Below, one piece after another: positions 49,228 through 57,996 of a stretch of 64,000 nucleotides of DNA. The stretch is taken from the NCBI GenBank assembly GCA_030374805.1, contig JARGSG010000197.1:744001-808000 (forward strand), written 5' to 3'. A program made the position numbers and the translations under genes. Source of the stretch: Gracilaria gracilis (lineage: Eukaryota; Rhodophyta; Florideophyceae; Gracilariales; Gracilariaceae). Position 1 is the first letter of the stretch, and every line of letters begins with the position of its first letter. The notes beneath the pieces are model-generated. The model was given only the letters and a program-made list of their open reading frames with translations, was not told the DNA's origin and made no database searches.

Positions 49228-50592
49228 ATGCGAAGTGTTCTATCATCCCAGGGGTTTCTAATCTACATCGGCGACACTGATGACGAGAATGCTTCCCTGT
49301 GCCGCCACGCGTACCCTGATGACTTATGGATACATTTGAGCGAACGTGCGTCTCCGCACGCCCTTGTATCAATTGGCGACCTCAAGCTTCTCCCGGGCCA
49401 GGAAGATCGCTATCGACGAACTCCGGATGGAAGGAAGATGCTGGATCTGGGACCAACCATTTATGAGGCAGCCTTGCTCGTCAAGTTCCTGTCAGACTCC
49501 CGCGAAGACGAAGAGACAAATGCTGTCTTTACTCGAGCTGATTCTTTATTTCTAAATGAAGTGAATAGAGGCTCCAGAGGTTCGGTGTTTGATATTCTGT
49601 CTGGTATCACAAGCCATAATGATGATGACCTGGATGAAATACCAGGCAGAGTGTTTCTTATCAGAATGCCACACTTCTACCGTATCGAACACGATGAACA
49701 CAAGTCCTTACAGCTGCTCGCAAGGTCAGAAAGATCCGGTTCTCTTGGAAACATGGATCGAGAGTATACAGCATGGAAAGAGATAATGCTTCGTAGAGAA
49801 ACTACTAACAGACGCGACTGGTACATGAGACGGTCTTACGGGGAACAAATCTTTCACGATGATTCTGATGATGAAAGCGAGGCGGAAAACGGGGACATTG
49901 CAGACCTACACAATATGGAACAAAATGGTGACGATGACGAGCATGATGACGCTCACGACGATGCACACGAGGACATTGATGACATGAGCGTGGAACAGAA
50001 GGATGTGAGTATTTCTGATTCTGAGGAACCTCATAATTGCGACGACAATGAAAAGAGGACCTGCGACACAAAACCTGAAAAGAAGAATGACATGAAAGCC
50101 GAACCAACAGAAGAGGTTGATGTCCTGAAAGTGAAAGAAATTAAGACGTACCAAACTCGACAACCTGAAGACTGCAAGACCGACGACTCAAAGAACGTGT
50201 CCATGCCTACCACCGAAAAGGAAGAAGCGAGCACAGAACCATGTGTTGGTCGAGTAGAGCGTGATGACGACAACACCGAAGTGCAGAAAGTCAATGTCAA
50301 TTGCAGCGATGTTAACTATTTAGAGCCATCTAAGGAGGGCAATCTAGGCGTGGTTACGGATGAGTTGGCTGATGACAAGAACCTGGATCAGGACAAGAAC
50401 GTTAGTAAGAAACCGCCGAGCCTAAATGTCGTACCGGAAAAGAGGCCCAATCAAGATCAGAATGAAAAGAGCAGAAACGTAGTCAGAGCGATAGAGAGGA
50501 AAACTAATGAGGATCAAACTGAGAATGCTAAAAGCACTTGTGAAGTTTTGGAGAAAAAGATCCTGGATGGAACGGAGAACAAACCTTCGTAA
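49228..50592 (+). CDS. Divergent NFACT-R protein with long acidic tail
   Basis: 454 aa from the ATG at 49228 (MRSVLSSQGF). An upstream exon is possible. The first 120 residues align with the short neighbour: FLIYIGDTDDENASLCRHAY, DDLWIHLSERASPHALVSIG, IYEAALLVKFLSDSRED, then SRGSVFDI. This is therefore a second NFACT-R-type domain, lacking the Lys-rich loop of the neighbour. A middle region (YTAWKEIMLRRETTNRRDWY) leads to about 250 residues of low complexity, acidic at first (DDDEHDDAHDDAHEDIDDM) and then Lys/Glu/Asn-rich, predicted disordered. It reads as a tandem duplicate that gained a charged tail. Function unknown. Confidence 0.7.
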   Translation: MRSVLSSQGFLIYIGDTDDENASLCRHAYPDDLWIHLSERASPHALVSIGDLKLLPGQEDRYRRTPDGRKMLDLGPTIYEAALLVKFLSDSREDEETNAVFTRADSLFLNEVNRGSRGSVFDILSGITSHNDDDLDEIPGRVFLIRMPHFYRIEHDEHKSLQLLARSERSGSLGNMDREYTAWKEIMLRRETTNRRDWYMRRSYGEQIFHDDSDDESEAENGDIADLHNMEQNGDDDEHDDAHDDAHEDIDDMSVEQKDVSISDSEEPHNCDDNEKRTCDTKPEKKNDMKAEPTEEVDVLKVKEIKTYQTRQPEDCKTDDSKNVSMPTTEKEEASTEPCVGRVERDDDNTEVQKVNVNCSDVNYLEPSKEGNLGVVTDELADDKNLDQDKNVSKKPPSLNVVPEKRPNQDQNEKSRNVVRAIERKTNEDQTENAKSTCEVLEKKILDGTENKPS

Positions 50593-51638
50593 GCCAAACT
50601 TCCTTTTAGGACACGTGGCGTCACTCTGAGAAAACAAGAACAGGAGGAGCTTCAGCGTGGTTTGCTTGGGAGGAATTTGTTCTGACGGAGGAGATCATTA
50701 ACTTCAAACAGCGATATACAATTCACGTAAAGACAATCTAGAACGAAATGGCAGATGGTCAGGTACCTGGCTCTATCAGCATTTACATTTGGGAGACAGC
50801 GCTTTGCCCTTCAGGTTTGTGAGTTGAATGGAACTAGTTTCGGGTAAGAGTTTGTGCTGTCGTTGTCGTTGTTGTTTCTGTGAAACGCATGCGTTAATTC
50901 CTCGTGGAATAGCATCCCAACCTACGTGTGAACCTACTGATGGCCCACCTGAATGATTATCAACTTTACGAGTCCTTGAAGACTAGGCTAGGAAAAGAGT
51001 ATGACAGAAAACTAAGACACCGTAAGAATGGTTTCCAAGAAGCGAGAATCACCCAACTGCAGACAAGTATCGCTCGACGACGACTTCCTTTGATTGCCAC
51101 GACGGTACCTTACTTCTGGTTTCGGAAAGCCCAGCCCAACCCCGGGAAAAATTAAGGGGGGCTAACAATTTAGCTGGTACCGTTGGTAGTCGGTTGTCGT
51201 AGTAATCACAGGCAACTGCATTGTGCTAGAAACGGAGGAGCTCAACTTTCGTCAGACTACCGTTGGTACCAAAACGCTCTCACGTGCGTGTATAGCACGA
51301 TATACGAAAGAGGTGCAACGACGACGAGGATCCTGGTTACCACAAAGTATCATACCACGGCGCATGCTGTGCTGTCCTTGCTGTACGTAAACGTGGCGCC
51401 AAATTGCTCATCATCGTATCTATCCCTCTTTCGCGCCAAAAAGAAATCGAAACTCGCGACCGCAGCCTTTTAGTTGTGGCCGCAACGTATCTATCGCAAC
51501 AACTGCATTGCTTACTCGCTTCGACCCGTTCGCACCAAGTCGCACTCGATACGCAATACTCTGAAGTCCCCTTTCTCTTCTTCCTCTCCATCTTCTTCTT
51601 TTGTTCTCAACTTCTTCCTTTCACTTCGAAAACTCACA
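50593..51638. other. Intergenic region and promoter of the Tousled-like kinase
   Basis: About 1 kb without a supported gene. It carries two closely related copies of the CCGTTG motif, GGTACCGTTGGTAGTC at 51176-51191 and GACTACCGTTGGTACC at 51255-51270, which have mirrored flanks. The last 100 bp before the ATG are pyrimidine rich. Confidence 0.45.
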
Positions 51639-53603
51639 ATGGCCAGTCCGGAGATGTCGGAACCCACACCTACAAACGACGATCAATCCTCTCGTCGACT
51701 CCGCCTTCTTGAGGCTCGTCTAAGCGCTGCACCTGCAAGCCCACCACAGATGCGCAGTGGAACTGGTCCGTCAGAAGTTCCACCTCGGACGCCACCACCA
51801 ACCGATGAGATAGAGGATGTGCGCAGTTTTTCCTCTGACTCTATGTCTCGACCAGCCACCCCAGCACCAGTCACGAACAATGTGCGCAGGAAATATGCCC
51901 CGGCTCCGAAATCGAAAATGAAGAAACGCAAGCGACAATCTCCGGCCTTCAAATCTGGGAGACTGGACGAGTTCTTCAAGCCAATGGGCGACTCTCCGCC
52001 TAGGAAGAAAGATGTTCCTATCGACCCACCCGAATCTCCGAAGCAGGATGATTATGCCTATTTGCGCGCGATGATTGAGCGCTTAAAGACGGATAATGAA
52101 ACTCTCAAGAAGGCTGCAGGTGATGCTGAGAACTTAGTTGTTCAGAATGAGGATTTGCGTACCCAGATTGAGGTCGAGATGCCGTCTCTACGAGAGCAGT
52201 TAGAAGAACGGGAAGCAGAACTTCTACGCGAGCGTGAATGTGCTGAACGCACCAAGGAAGATCTACGATCTGTTTTAGTTTCTTTGGCTAGACACGAACG
52301 TCGCGAAGCCGCTCGGAAAGCCTCTGATGATGGTGAGCGACTAGGAAAACCAGTTGTTCAGCGCACGAGAACTTCGATTCATGAGGCCTGGCAAGATGGT
52401 CATCAGTGGAAACAGATCCTGAATGACCTGGAGTCGATACAGAGCGAAAAGGAAAGCTTAGAGAAGAGAAAGAAGGAACTCATGAAAAGACGTTCTCAAT
52501 TGCAGAAGAAAGAGAGTGCTCAGGAGGGAGAAATGCCTCCACCTCCACCTGTGCATAAGACAAGTGTTCCTTTCGAAGAAACTGTTGAATACCATCAAGA
52601 GATGGAAGATGTATGCCGAGTGCAGATGCAGGTTCTGAAGAAGCAAGAGACCATTTTGTTGGAAACAAGGCAAAGCGTATTGAAAGAGAGAGAAATTCTT
52701 GTTCGTGAGATGAGACGACAATCCGATGAACGGGATTCCAAGTTTTCACAGTTTCCTGTCCTTAGTGAACGATACCAGCTCCTGAATCTACTTGGGAGAG
52801 GTGGGTTTAGCGAAGTTTTTAAGGCCTATGACTTGCGCGATGGAACATATGTTGCTTGCAAAATCCATCAGCTTGCAAGCAACTGGAAAGAGGAGAAGAA
52901 GCGGAGCTTCATAAGGCATGCAATGCGGGAATATGATATCCACAAGTCTCTGAAGCATCCAAGGGTAGTCCAGCTCATTGATATATTTGAAATCGACGAG
53001 AACACTTTTTGCACGGTATTGGAATATTGTGAGGGTAGTGACCTTGATTCGTATCTGCGTGCACAAAAAACTCTACCAGAGAAAGAAGCCCGGTCCATTA
53101 CTGCACAAGTGTGTTCTGGTTTGCTATATCTCGCAGAGCAAGAACGCCGAATTATTCATTACGATCTCAAACCCGGAAATATCCTGTTGCGTAAGGGAGA
53201 GGTTCAAATCACGGACTTTGGTCTCTCTAAGATTATGAGTGAAGGCAGTTCTACCGTTGATGTTATGGAGCTGACATCTCAAGGGGCCGGAACGATGTGG
53301 TATCTTCCTCCTGAATGTTTTGATACTGGTGGTAATGCTAGAATTAGTGTCAAGGTTGACGTCTGGAGTACGGGGGTAATTCTGTTTCAAATGTTGTACG
53401 GAAGGAAGCCGTTCGGTCATGACCAAACTCAAGAAAAGATGTTCCGTGAGAAAACTGTTCAGCATCAGGAATTGCAATTCCCGCAAAAGCCCCAAGTTTC
53501 GGATCTAGCAAAGGATTTCATGAAGAGGTGTCTCACAAGGAAAGCGTCAGCTAGACCCGATGTTCGGCAAGCCCTTATGCACCCATTCCTGAGGAAGAGA
53601 TAA
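51639..53603 (+). CDS. TLK: Tousled-like protein kinase
   Basis: 654-aa single-exon serine/threonine kinase from the ATG at 51639 (MASPEMSEPTPTND). TLKs act in the nucleus in S phase and phosphorylate the histone chaperone ASF1. The N-terminal 190 residues are disordered with a basic patch (KSKMKKRKRQ) and a PIP-like GRLDEFFKPM. Long coiled coils follow (MIERLKTDNETLKKAAG; REQLEEREAELLRERECAER; KEREILVREMRRQSDERDSK). The kinase domain lies at about 375-645 with LLGRGGFSEVFKAYD, the ATP lysine in VACKIHQL, the TLK-specific catalytic loop IIHYDLKPGNILL (HYD, not HRD), DFGLSK and SVKVDVWSTGVILFQ. Domain order and length match plant Tousled and animal TLK1/2. Confidence 0.96.
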   Translation: MASPEMSEPTPTNDDQSSRRLRLLEARLSAAPASPPQMRSGTGPSEVPPRTPPPTDEIEDVRSFSSDSMSRPATPAPVTNNVRRKYAPAPKSKMKKRKRQSPAFKSGRLDEFFKPMGDSPPRKKDVPIDPPESPKQDDYAYLRAMIERLKTDNETLKKAAGDAENLVVQNEDLRTQIEVEMPSLREQLEEREAELLRERECAERTKEDLRSVLVSLARHERREAARKASDDGERLGKPVVQRTRTSIHEAWQDGHQWKQILNDLESIQSEKESLEKRKKELMKRRSQLQKKESAQEGEMPPPPPVHKTSVPFEETVEYHQEMEDVCRVQMQVLKKQETILLETRQSVLKEREILVREMRRQSDERDSKFSQFPVLSERYQLLNLLGRGGFSEVFKAYDLRDGTYVACKIHQLASNWKEEKKRSFIRHAMREYDIHKSLKHPRVVQLIDIFEIDENTFCTVLEYCEGSDLDSYLRAQKTLPEKEARSITAQVCSGLLYLAEQERRIIHYDLKPGNILLRKGEVQITDFGLSKIMSEGSSTVDVMELTSQGAGTMWYLPPECFDTGGNARISVKVDVWSTGVILFQMLYGRKPFGHDQTQEKMFREKTVQHQELQFPQKPQVSDLAKDFMKRCLTRKASARPDVRQALMHPFLRKR

Positions 53604-53855
53604 ACCTAGTATTAGGCCAAGATGATAGTCCTTTCTGTCCCGTAATGTTAGAGAGGTCTTGAGATTCGAAAACCTGTACTGGTTGTCTCTATGTATATCT
53701 ACTTCCTTCCATACAGCAATCGAAACGCCTTTGGCAGCCCTCACCGCTTGTCCTTACTTTGGCAAAGTCTCCCGATTATTAGGGCCATTCCCTGTATTAC
53801 GAGAGCGTCGATGAGACGAACACTTACGCACAGTTCTTGGTATATGTACAGTAAT

Positions 53856-53905
53856 GGTACCGTTAGTACCAACTTCTTCTTTACTGTGGTCAGCCGCTCC
53901 TGATT
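53856..53905 (-). repeat. LINE 3' terminus (minus) next to a CCGTTA motif
   Basis: Minus strand GAATCAGGAGCGGCTGACCA then CAGTAAAGAAGAAG, the shared LINE terminal signature. The motif GGTACCGTTAGTACC (53856-53870) abuts the tail. Confidence 0.5.
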
Positions 53906-54039
53906 CCGAGGCGGTCGAACATGGTTTTTGGCCTCCGTAGGAATCCCATTTGCTTACTCGTTTCGCTCCCCCCGGTATTGCATGGGGTTATGGAGACAGA
54001 CACACCGCGAGAAGGCTGGTTGGTACCAACAGACGAGAA

Positions 54040-54175
54040 ACCTTTCCACCTTTCTTCTTTATTGTCTGGCGTCCCTAATTCCTAGACGTCAGCATATCTA
54101 TCCTGAAGATAGTTCTCTCTAGAAGAACAAGGCCAGAAACTCAAGCGGCCACTGCTTAATTGCTCCTATCCGACA
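54040..54175 (-). mobile_element. LINE 3'-end fragment (minus strand)
   Basis: Read on the minus strand, the segment runs AGTGGCCGCTTGAGTTTCTG, a short diverged stretch, then GGGACGCCAGACAATAAAG with AAGAAAGG tail. This is the same order of blocks as the plus-strand copies at 1-325 and 23400-23520. Confidence 0.65.
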
Positions 54176-54179
54176 TTTA

Positions 54180-54240
54180 TCAGTCCTCTCTTCTTCTTTA
54201 GTGCGGGCCGCTGCTTATTTCGAAGTGTGGGGAGAAGTCC
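54180..54240 (-). repeat. LINE 3' terminus (minus strand)
   Basis: Minus strand TTCGAAATAAGCAGCGGCCC then GCACTAAAGAAGAAGAG. It abuts the previous copy, so one LINE probably inserted next to the tail of another. Confidence 0.55.
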
Positions 54241-54694
54241 TGTCTTGAGCGGAAGGTTTCCCCCTTTGCCATCATGAATGTGTTTCTCTCTCTTTTTCTA
54301 CGGGCTCAGTAGTAACACTCTTCCTGTCTTGGAACTTTCTTACTGTTCTCGAGATTGTCCCATGATTTGGGGGTGTAGAATGTACAGCCGTTCTGATCGT
54401 CCAGCATTTCTGACGTGATTGAGTCCTGCCATTCTCCGGCTTATCTTCTCTCAATCCTAGGTCTTGTTATCCTTGCTTGACACCTCTTGACTCCACTTTC
54501 AGTAGCGCAATCTGTAAAATTCAACAGTGTTCTTCTCCTCCTTCTTCATTATCGATGTAGGTTTCTTGTCCCAAACCTATCTAGGCTTTCTATCCGAATT
54601 TCGAAGAGGCCCTCTCCCAGCAGAACGTTTGTGGAACAGAGAAACAGCCATACACACATGTAGTGACGAATTGAAGCCTGTGGCATTTATTGCG

Positions 54695-54990
54695 GGCTTC
54701 TTCTTCTTCATGACGAGCTCGCGCGTTGATTACACGTGACCTGGGGGGCTTGTTTACGTCACCTAACAACCTATAATATCTTCTCAAGAAAACCTAGTCA
54801 CTGGCTGCATATTTACAACCGTGTTACGCTCACTTAGTGACCACATTGTTCTTCATTAGACCTCTAAGGTAGTCTCGCCTGCGTGAGCACTTCGCTACCG
54901 ACGTTTGTCGCGTTTTCATCTCTTCTCCTTTATCCATTTTACCTCTTCGTTCGTCCTCTGAGCTCATCGGCAGAGCGATATTGCGTGCTA
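54695..54990 (-). repeat. Dispersed repeat family 2, copy 1
   Basis: Shares ordered blocks with 59265-59590: a CTTCTTCTTCTT run, a CGTTGATT block, an AGTGACCAC/CACTGAGCTA region, GCATTTCGCTACCGA-like GCACTTCGCTACCGACG, and ACCTCTTCGTTCGTCCTCTG followed by CATCGGCAGAG. Diverged but collinear. The trinucleotide run suggests a retroposon tail with the element on the minus strand. Confidence 0.55.
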
Positions 54991-55025
54991 TCCTTATATT
55001 CAGGACTCCACATGATGGTTGATAG

Positions 55026-55550
55026 TTAGCGAGAATCATTCTTCTTACAAACTAGACGTCTGACGAAAGGGTGGGAAACAGCTACATCCAACTCAATCTC
55101 AACGAGTAAGCCATCTAGTGCAAGAGAACCTGTAGAAACTAAGGTAGCGACGGGGCTTCCTAGTCTCATGCCAGTTTCCATAAATAGTGGGCTATCAGTA
55201 CTCGGATCAAGGTTGAGTATGAAACCATTCAGTCTGAGAATATCGCTAATGTCTGACTCCACTGCTTCCATGGCAAGCATAATATTACGTTCAGTTTCGA
55301 GTAGCTGCTCGGCAAGCGTGTCACCGATGATTGAACCGGTTTGATTGATGGCGACTTGCCCAGCAATGTGTGCTACTGCATTCTTCCTATCAACGGTTAT
55401 GTGAGCGTAGCCAAAAGGAGAAGGGTCGAACAGCGTGGGTGGATTTATGGTGACAAGACGCGGACCTCCACGTCCAGTGCAGAAGAAAGCTTGAACTGTT
55501 TGAAGGAGAAGAGTGAGGGCGAGGAAATGCAGCAGAGTGCGAAAGTGCAT
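55026..55550 (-). CDS. Secreted RidA/YER057c/UK114-family protein
   Basis: 174-aa single-exon protein. The first 21 residues (MHFRTLLHFLALTLLLQTVQ) are a signal peptide, unusual for a family that normally works in cytosol, mitochondria or plastid removing reactive enamine/imine intermediates. The Rid fold is visible: GYAHITVDRKNAVAHIAGQV, then GDTLAEQLLETERNIMLAME, VESDISDILRLNGFIL, and the last strands SPVATLVSTGSLALDG with LLVEIELDVAV. The active-site arginine that RidA enzymes carry before the final strand pair is not present at the expected place, so it may not be an imine deaminase and resembles the less known Rid subgroups. A TATA box lies about 130 bp upstream. Confidence 0.75.
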   Translation of the reverse strand: MHFRTLLHFLALTLLLQTVQAFFCTGRGGPRLVTINPPTLFDPSPFGYAHITVDRKNAVAHIAGQVAINQTGSIIGDTLAEQLLETERNIMLAMEAVESDISDILRLNGFILNLDPSTDSPLFMETGMRLGSPVATLVSTGSLALDGLLVEIELDVAVSHPFVRRLVCKKNDSR

Positions 55551-55566
55551 TGTCGATGAAAATACC

Positions 55567-55589
55567 CTTCTCTTCTTCTTCTTCTTCTT
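55567..55589. repeat. (CTT)n run in the RidA-like gene leader
   Basis: About six CTT units just upstream of the start codon of the gene at 55550, reading (AAG)n on the coding strand. Confidence 0.7.
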
Positions 55590-55675
55590 ACGGTAGAGAT
55601 TTGGTTGGCGTCGCCGGTGGGCTTTGGGATTAAAAGCGAGATCACACGAGGATGAGGAAGCAGTTGTGGTTCGAG

Positions 55676-55686
55676 CTTTTTATACG
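55676..55686 (-). promoter_or_regulatory. TATA box of the RidA-like gene
   Basis: Minus strand CGTATAAAAAGC about 130 bp upstream of the ATG. Just beyond it, at 55702-55725, is a copy of the inverted motif GGTAAGAGGGCTAGCGCTAA. Confidence 0.5.
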
Positions 55687-55725
55687 AGGTCGGACTGCAC
55701 GGGTAAGAGGGCTAGCGCTAACCTT

Positions 55726-56286
55726 CAAATCCACATACCCTAGCTGAGGGTGTCGAGGGTCCATAGTATCTATTGACTCTATCATACGCAAGGTTTAGGT
55801 TTAATAGTTACCAGTATCTACTGCAGGATACTGTTACATTAGGAGGGGCAATTGCACACAATGTTTCGTTGAAAGGAAAAGTCGCAACGTGTGCTGGTCA
55901 CCTGAGGTGACTCACCTCCACGTGCACCTTCTGCAGTTGAAGATTGTGTGTACCGTTGTACAGTGGGCGCCCCACAAATGTGAACAACTTGAGAAGCAAA
56001 AGTGAAAATGGACTTTTGAGTTCGCTCCTTTTGCTTTTCAATTCGGGTAACTGACAGAAAACCGAGTGGAGTGGAAGTAGACGCTCTCGAAAAGAGAAAT
56101 AAGACCTTTATGGAGATGAGATCGCTACCGCACGATACTCTGAACACAAACGCATATATTTGAAGTTTTGCCCCTCAAAGGCTGAGAAGCTGCGCAGATA
56201 AATTACTCATAGATTACTATGAAAAACCAAAACAAGTCCGCTGCAAATTTGGTTCCAGACAACCGGCCGCCGTCCTCCGTGAGCCA
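55726..56286. other. Intergenic region between RidA-like gene and pogo transposase
   Basis: Contains GTACCGTTGTAC at 55950-55961. No gene supported. I looked here for a terminal inverted repeat of the pogo element and found no clear one. Confidence 0.35.
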
Positions 56287-57996
56287 TCAGACTAACACTA
56301 CCAACTTAACCATTTGTGCCCTTCGCTTCGCCGCGTTACTCTTTGCAACCGCTTTTCGAACAGATAAAGGACGAGGTAAGCTAAACTTCTCTCCGAACCG
56401 CTCCGCACGACGCGTGGCAGCAGAGCGCTCGCATTCTAACCGCATTACTCGTTTCCTATCCTTCTCAACCGCCAAAACCCGTTCCTCCTCGGCTACTTTT
56501 GACTGCCGGGCGTTTCGCACCTTCTCTCTCTTTCCGTCGTACAAACGAAGCAAACCAAGAGCAGCGTCTGAAGTCAACACAGCGCCATATGTAGTATCCA
56601 GAAATCCCGAAGACTGAACATGGACATCCTCGACAATTTCTGCGACTGTTTTTTCGTTTTGTTCGTCCATCATTGCCACCATCTCCTCAATGCTTGCGAA
56701 CCTGTACGGTTCCTCGAAGCTGTACGGCCGAGCTTGGGCAAATAGACGGCAATCATCGAAAGGATACAAACCCGTCTTCGAGAAGGCAGCGGCTATGTTC
56801 TTGGGCGTAACACTTGTGCGGTAGGCTTTGCAAATAACTTGCGAGACATCGAACTCGTCCAAAGGTTTCCGAGCCCTTCGAGATGAGCGGTAGACTTTTT
56901 CCAGGAGTTGCCGGTAATGGTATTTGAGTGAAGGGAAAACGGCCACATCTAGAGGTTGTGTGGTACCACTGGTGTGCGCCGGAAGTGCGTAAGCAATAAT
57001 TCCATACTTTGCCATCAATTCCAGAATCGGAATATCGAGGTGGCTACGATACCCGTCGTATATCAGGAGAATCTTCTTACCATCCTTCCTCTTTTCCTCG
57101 GTGTCCTTAACCAGCTGCTCGGCCCACTTAAAGAAGTTGGACTTGTCAACCGAAGCAATATCTCTCCGCGCGGTAACGAGGGACCCATGCGGAAGCAGTT
57201 CACTAATACACTGACCGACTTCATTTCCACCATTTCTTGTGATACGGCGCGTGCGAATGCGTGTGCCTTGGTAGACGAACATCGGCCGACCTTGCGTTCC
57301 GTCCGCGAAGACGCTTGTAAGAAGCGTTATGCGATTGACATTTTCAAACCGCGGGTTTGTAACCTGTGGCACGACTCCCTTCTCGGCCAGTACCTTCTTC
57401 TGGTTCCCATACTTCGTGTCTGTTGCAGGGGAAAAGCCAGTTTCGTCTACATTAAGGATGTTCTGAGGTGGAATGCTATGCGCGCCGATGACGGTTTTGA
57501 TTTTGGTCATGTGTGCTACGAGAACTTTGGCATTTGTTGCGAGGTAGCGCTTTGAGTCCTGTCGCGATGGTTTCCTGAAGGTTATGCGGTCACTGTGTCT
57601 TGATTCGAAAAGCTCACAAAAGCGTCTGCCAGGCCTTCCGTCTTTGAATCGAATGGAATCCTTCCGCCAGGGTGGGAAAGTTGCCACGATTGCTTCTACA
57701 ACATCAATCAGGTCGGTGCGGGATATCGGACGTCCACGCTGTGCATAGTGAAGGAGAAGTTCGACCACTTCGTTCTCTTCAATTGTGGTTAGGGTGGTTC
57801 TGGATTCGGTTCGCTGTGGAGTTTCCCCAGTTCGTCGGTGGTAGTGGTGGTGAAGTGTTGATGGTGATAGGTGGCTTTCGGCGGCCGCTTTGCGAAAAGA
57901 GTACCCGGACTCTACAAGCTGGATGCCATTTTGAATGTAGCGTTCAATTCGGTGACTACCGAGGCGATAGTATGGATTACGGCAGGCTGGTGGCAT
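56287..57996 (-). CDS. Pogo/Tigger-type DDE transposase
   Basis: Intact 569-aa single-exon protein from the ATG at 57994-57996 (MPPACRNPYY). A psq-type helix-turn-helix comes first (ERYIQNGIQLVESGYSFRKA, then SPSTLHHHY). The DDE_1 catalytic core follows with three acidic positions: NILNVDETGF, ILLIYDGYRSHLD and GTTQPLDVAVFPSLK. The C-terminal part is typical of Tigger/jerky-like proteins (NIAAAFSKTGLYPFD) and ends in a Lys/Arg-rich region. With no stop or frameshift, it is either a recently mobile element or a domesticated gene. No clear terminal inverted repeats with TA duplication were found nearby. Confidence 0.9.
   Translation of the reverse strand: MPPACRNPYYRLGSHRIERYIQNGIQLVESGYSFRKAAAESHLSPSTLHHHYHRRTGETPQRTESRTTLTTIEENEVVELLLHYAQRGRPISRTDLIDVVEAIVATFPPWRKDSIRFKDGRPGRRFCELFESRHSDRITFRKPSRQDSKRYLATNAKVLVAHMTKIKTVIGAHSIPPQNILNVDETGFSPATDTKYGNQKKVLAEKGVVPQVTNPRFENVNRITLLTSVFADGTQGRPMFVYQGTRIRTRRITRNGGNEVGQCISELLPHGSLVTARRDIASVDKSNFFKWAEQLVKDTEEKRKDGKKILLIYDGYRSHLDIPILELMAKYGIIAYALPAHTSGTTQPLDVAVFPSLKYHYRQLLEKVYRSSRRARKPLDEFDVSQVICKAYRTSVTPKNIAAAFSKTGLYPFDDCRLFAQARPYSFEEPYRFASIEEMVAMMDEQNEKTVAEIVEDVHVQSSGFLDTTYGAVLTSDAALGLLRLYDGKREKVRNARQSKVAEEERVLAVEKDRKRVMRLECERSAATRRAERFGEKFSLPRPLSVRKAVAKSNAAKRRAQMVKLVVLV

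Larger units (their letters stand above)
53604..55025. other. Repeat-rich gene-free stretch
   Basis: Between the kinase and RidA-like genes there is no supported gene. At least three LINE 3' termini on the minus strand are recognisable (listed separately), plus a member of a second repeat family at 54695-54990. Confidence 0.5.

Noticed and set aside
50928..51155. 75-aa open frame between the NFACT-R and kinase genes
   Set aside because: Too short, no recognisable features, no promoter or neighbour support.
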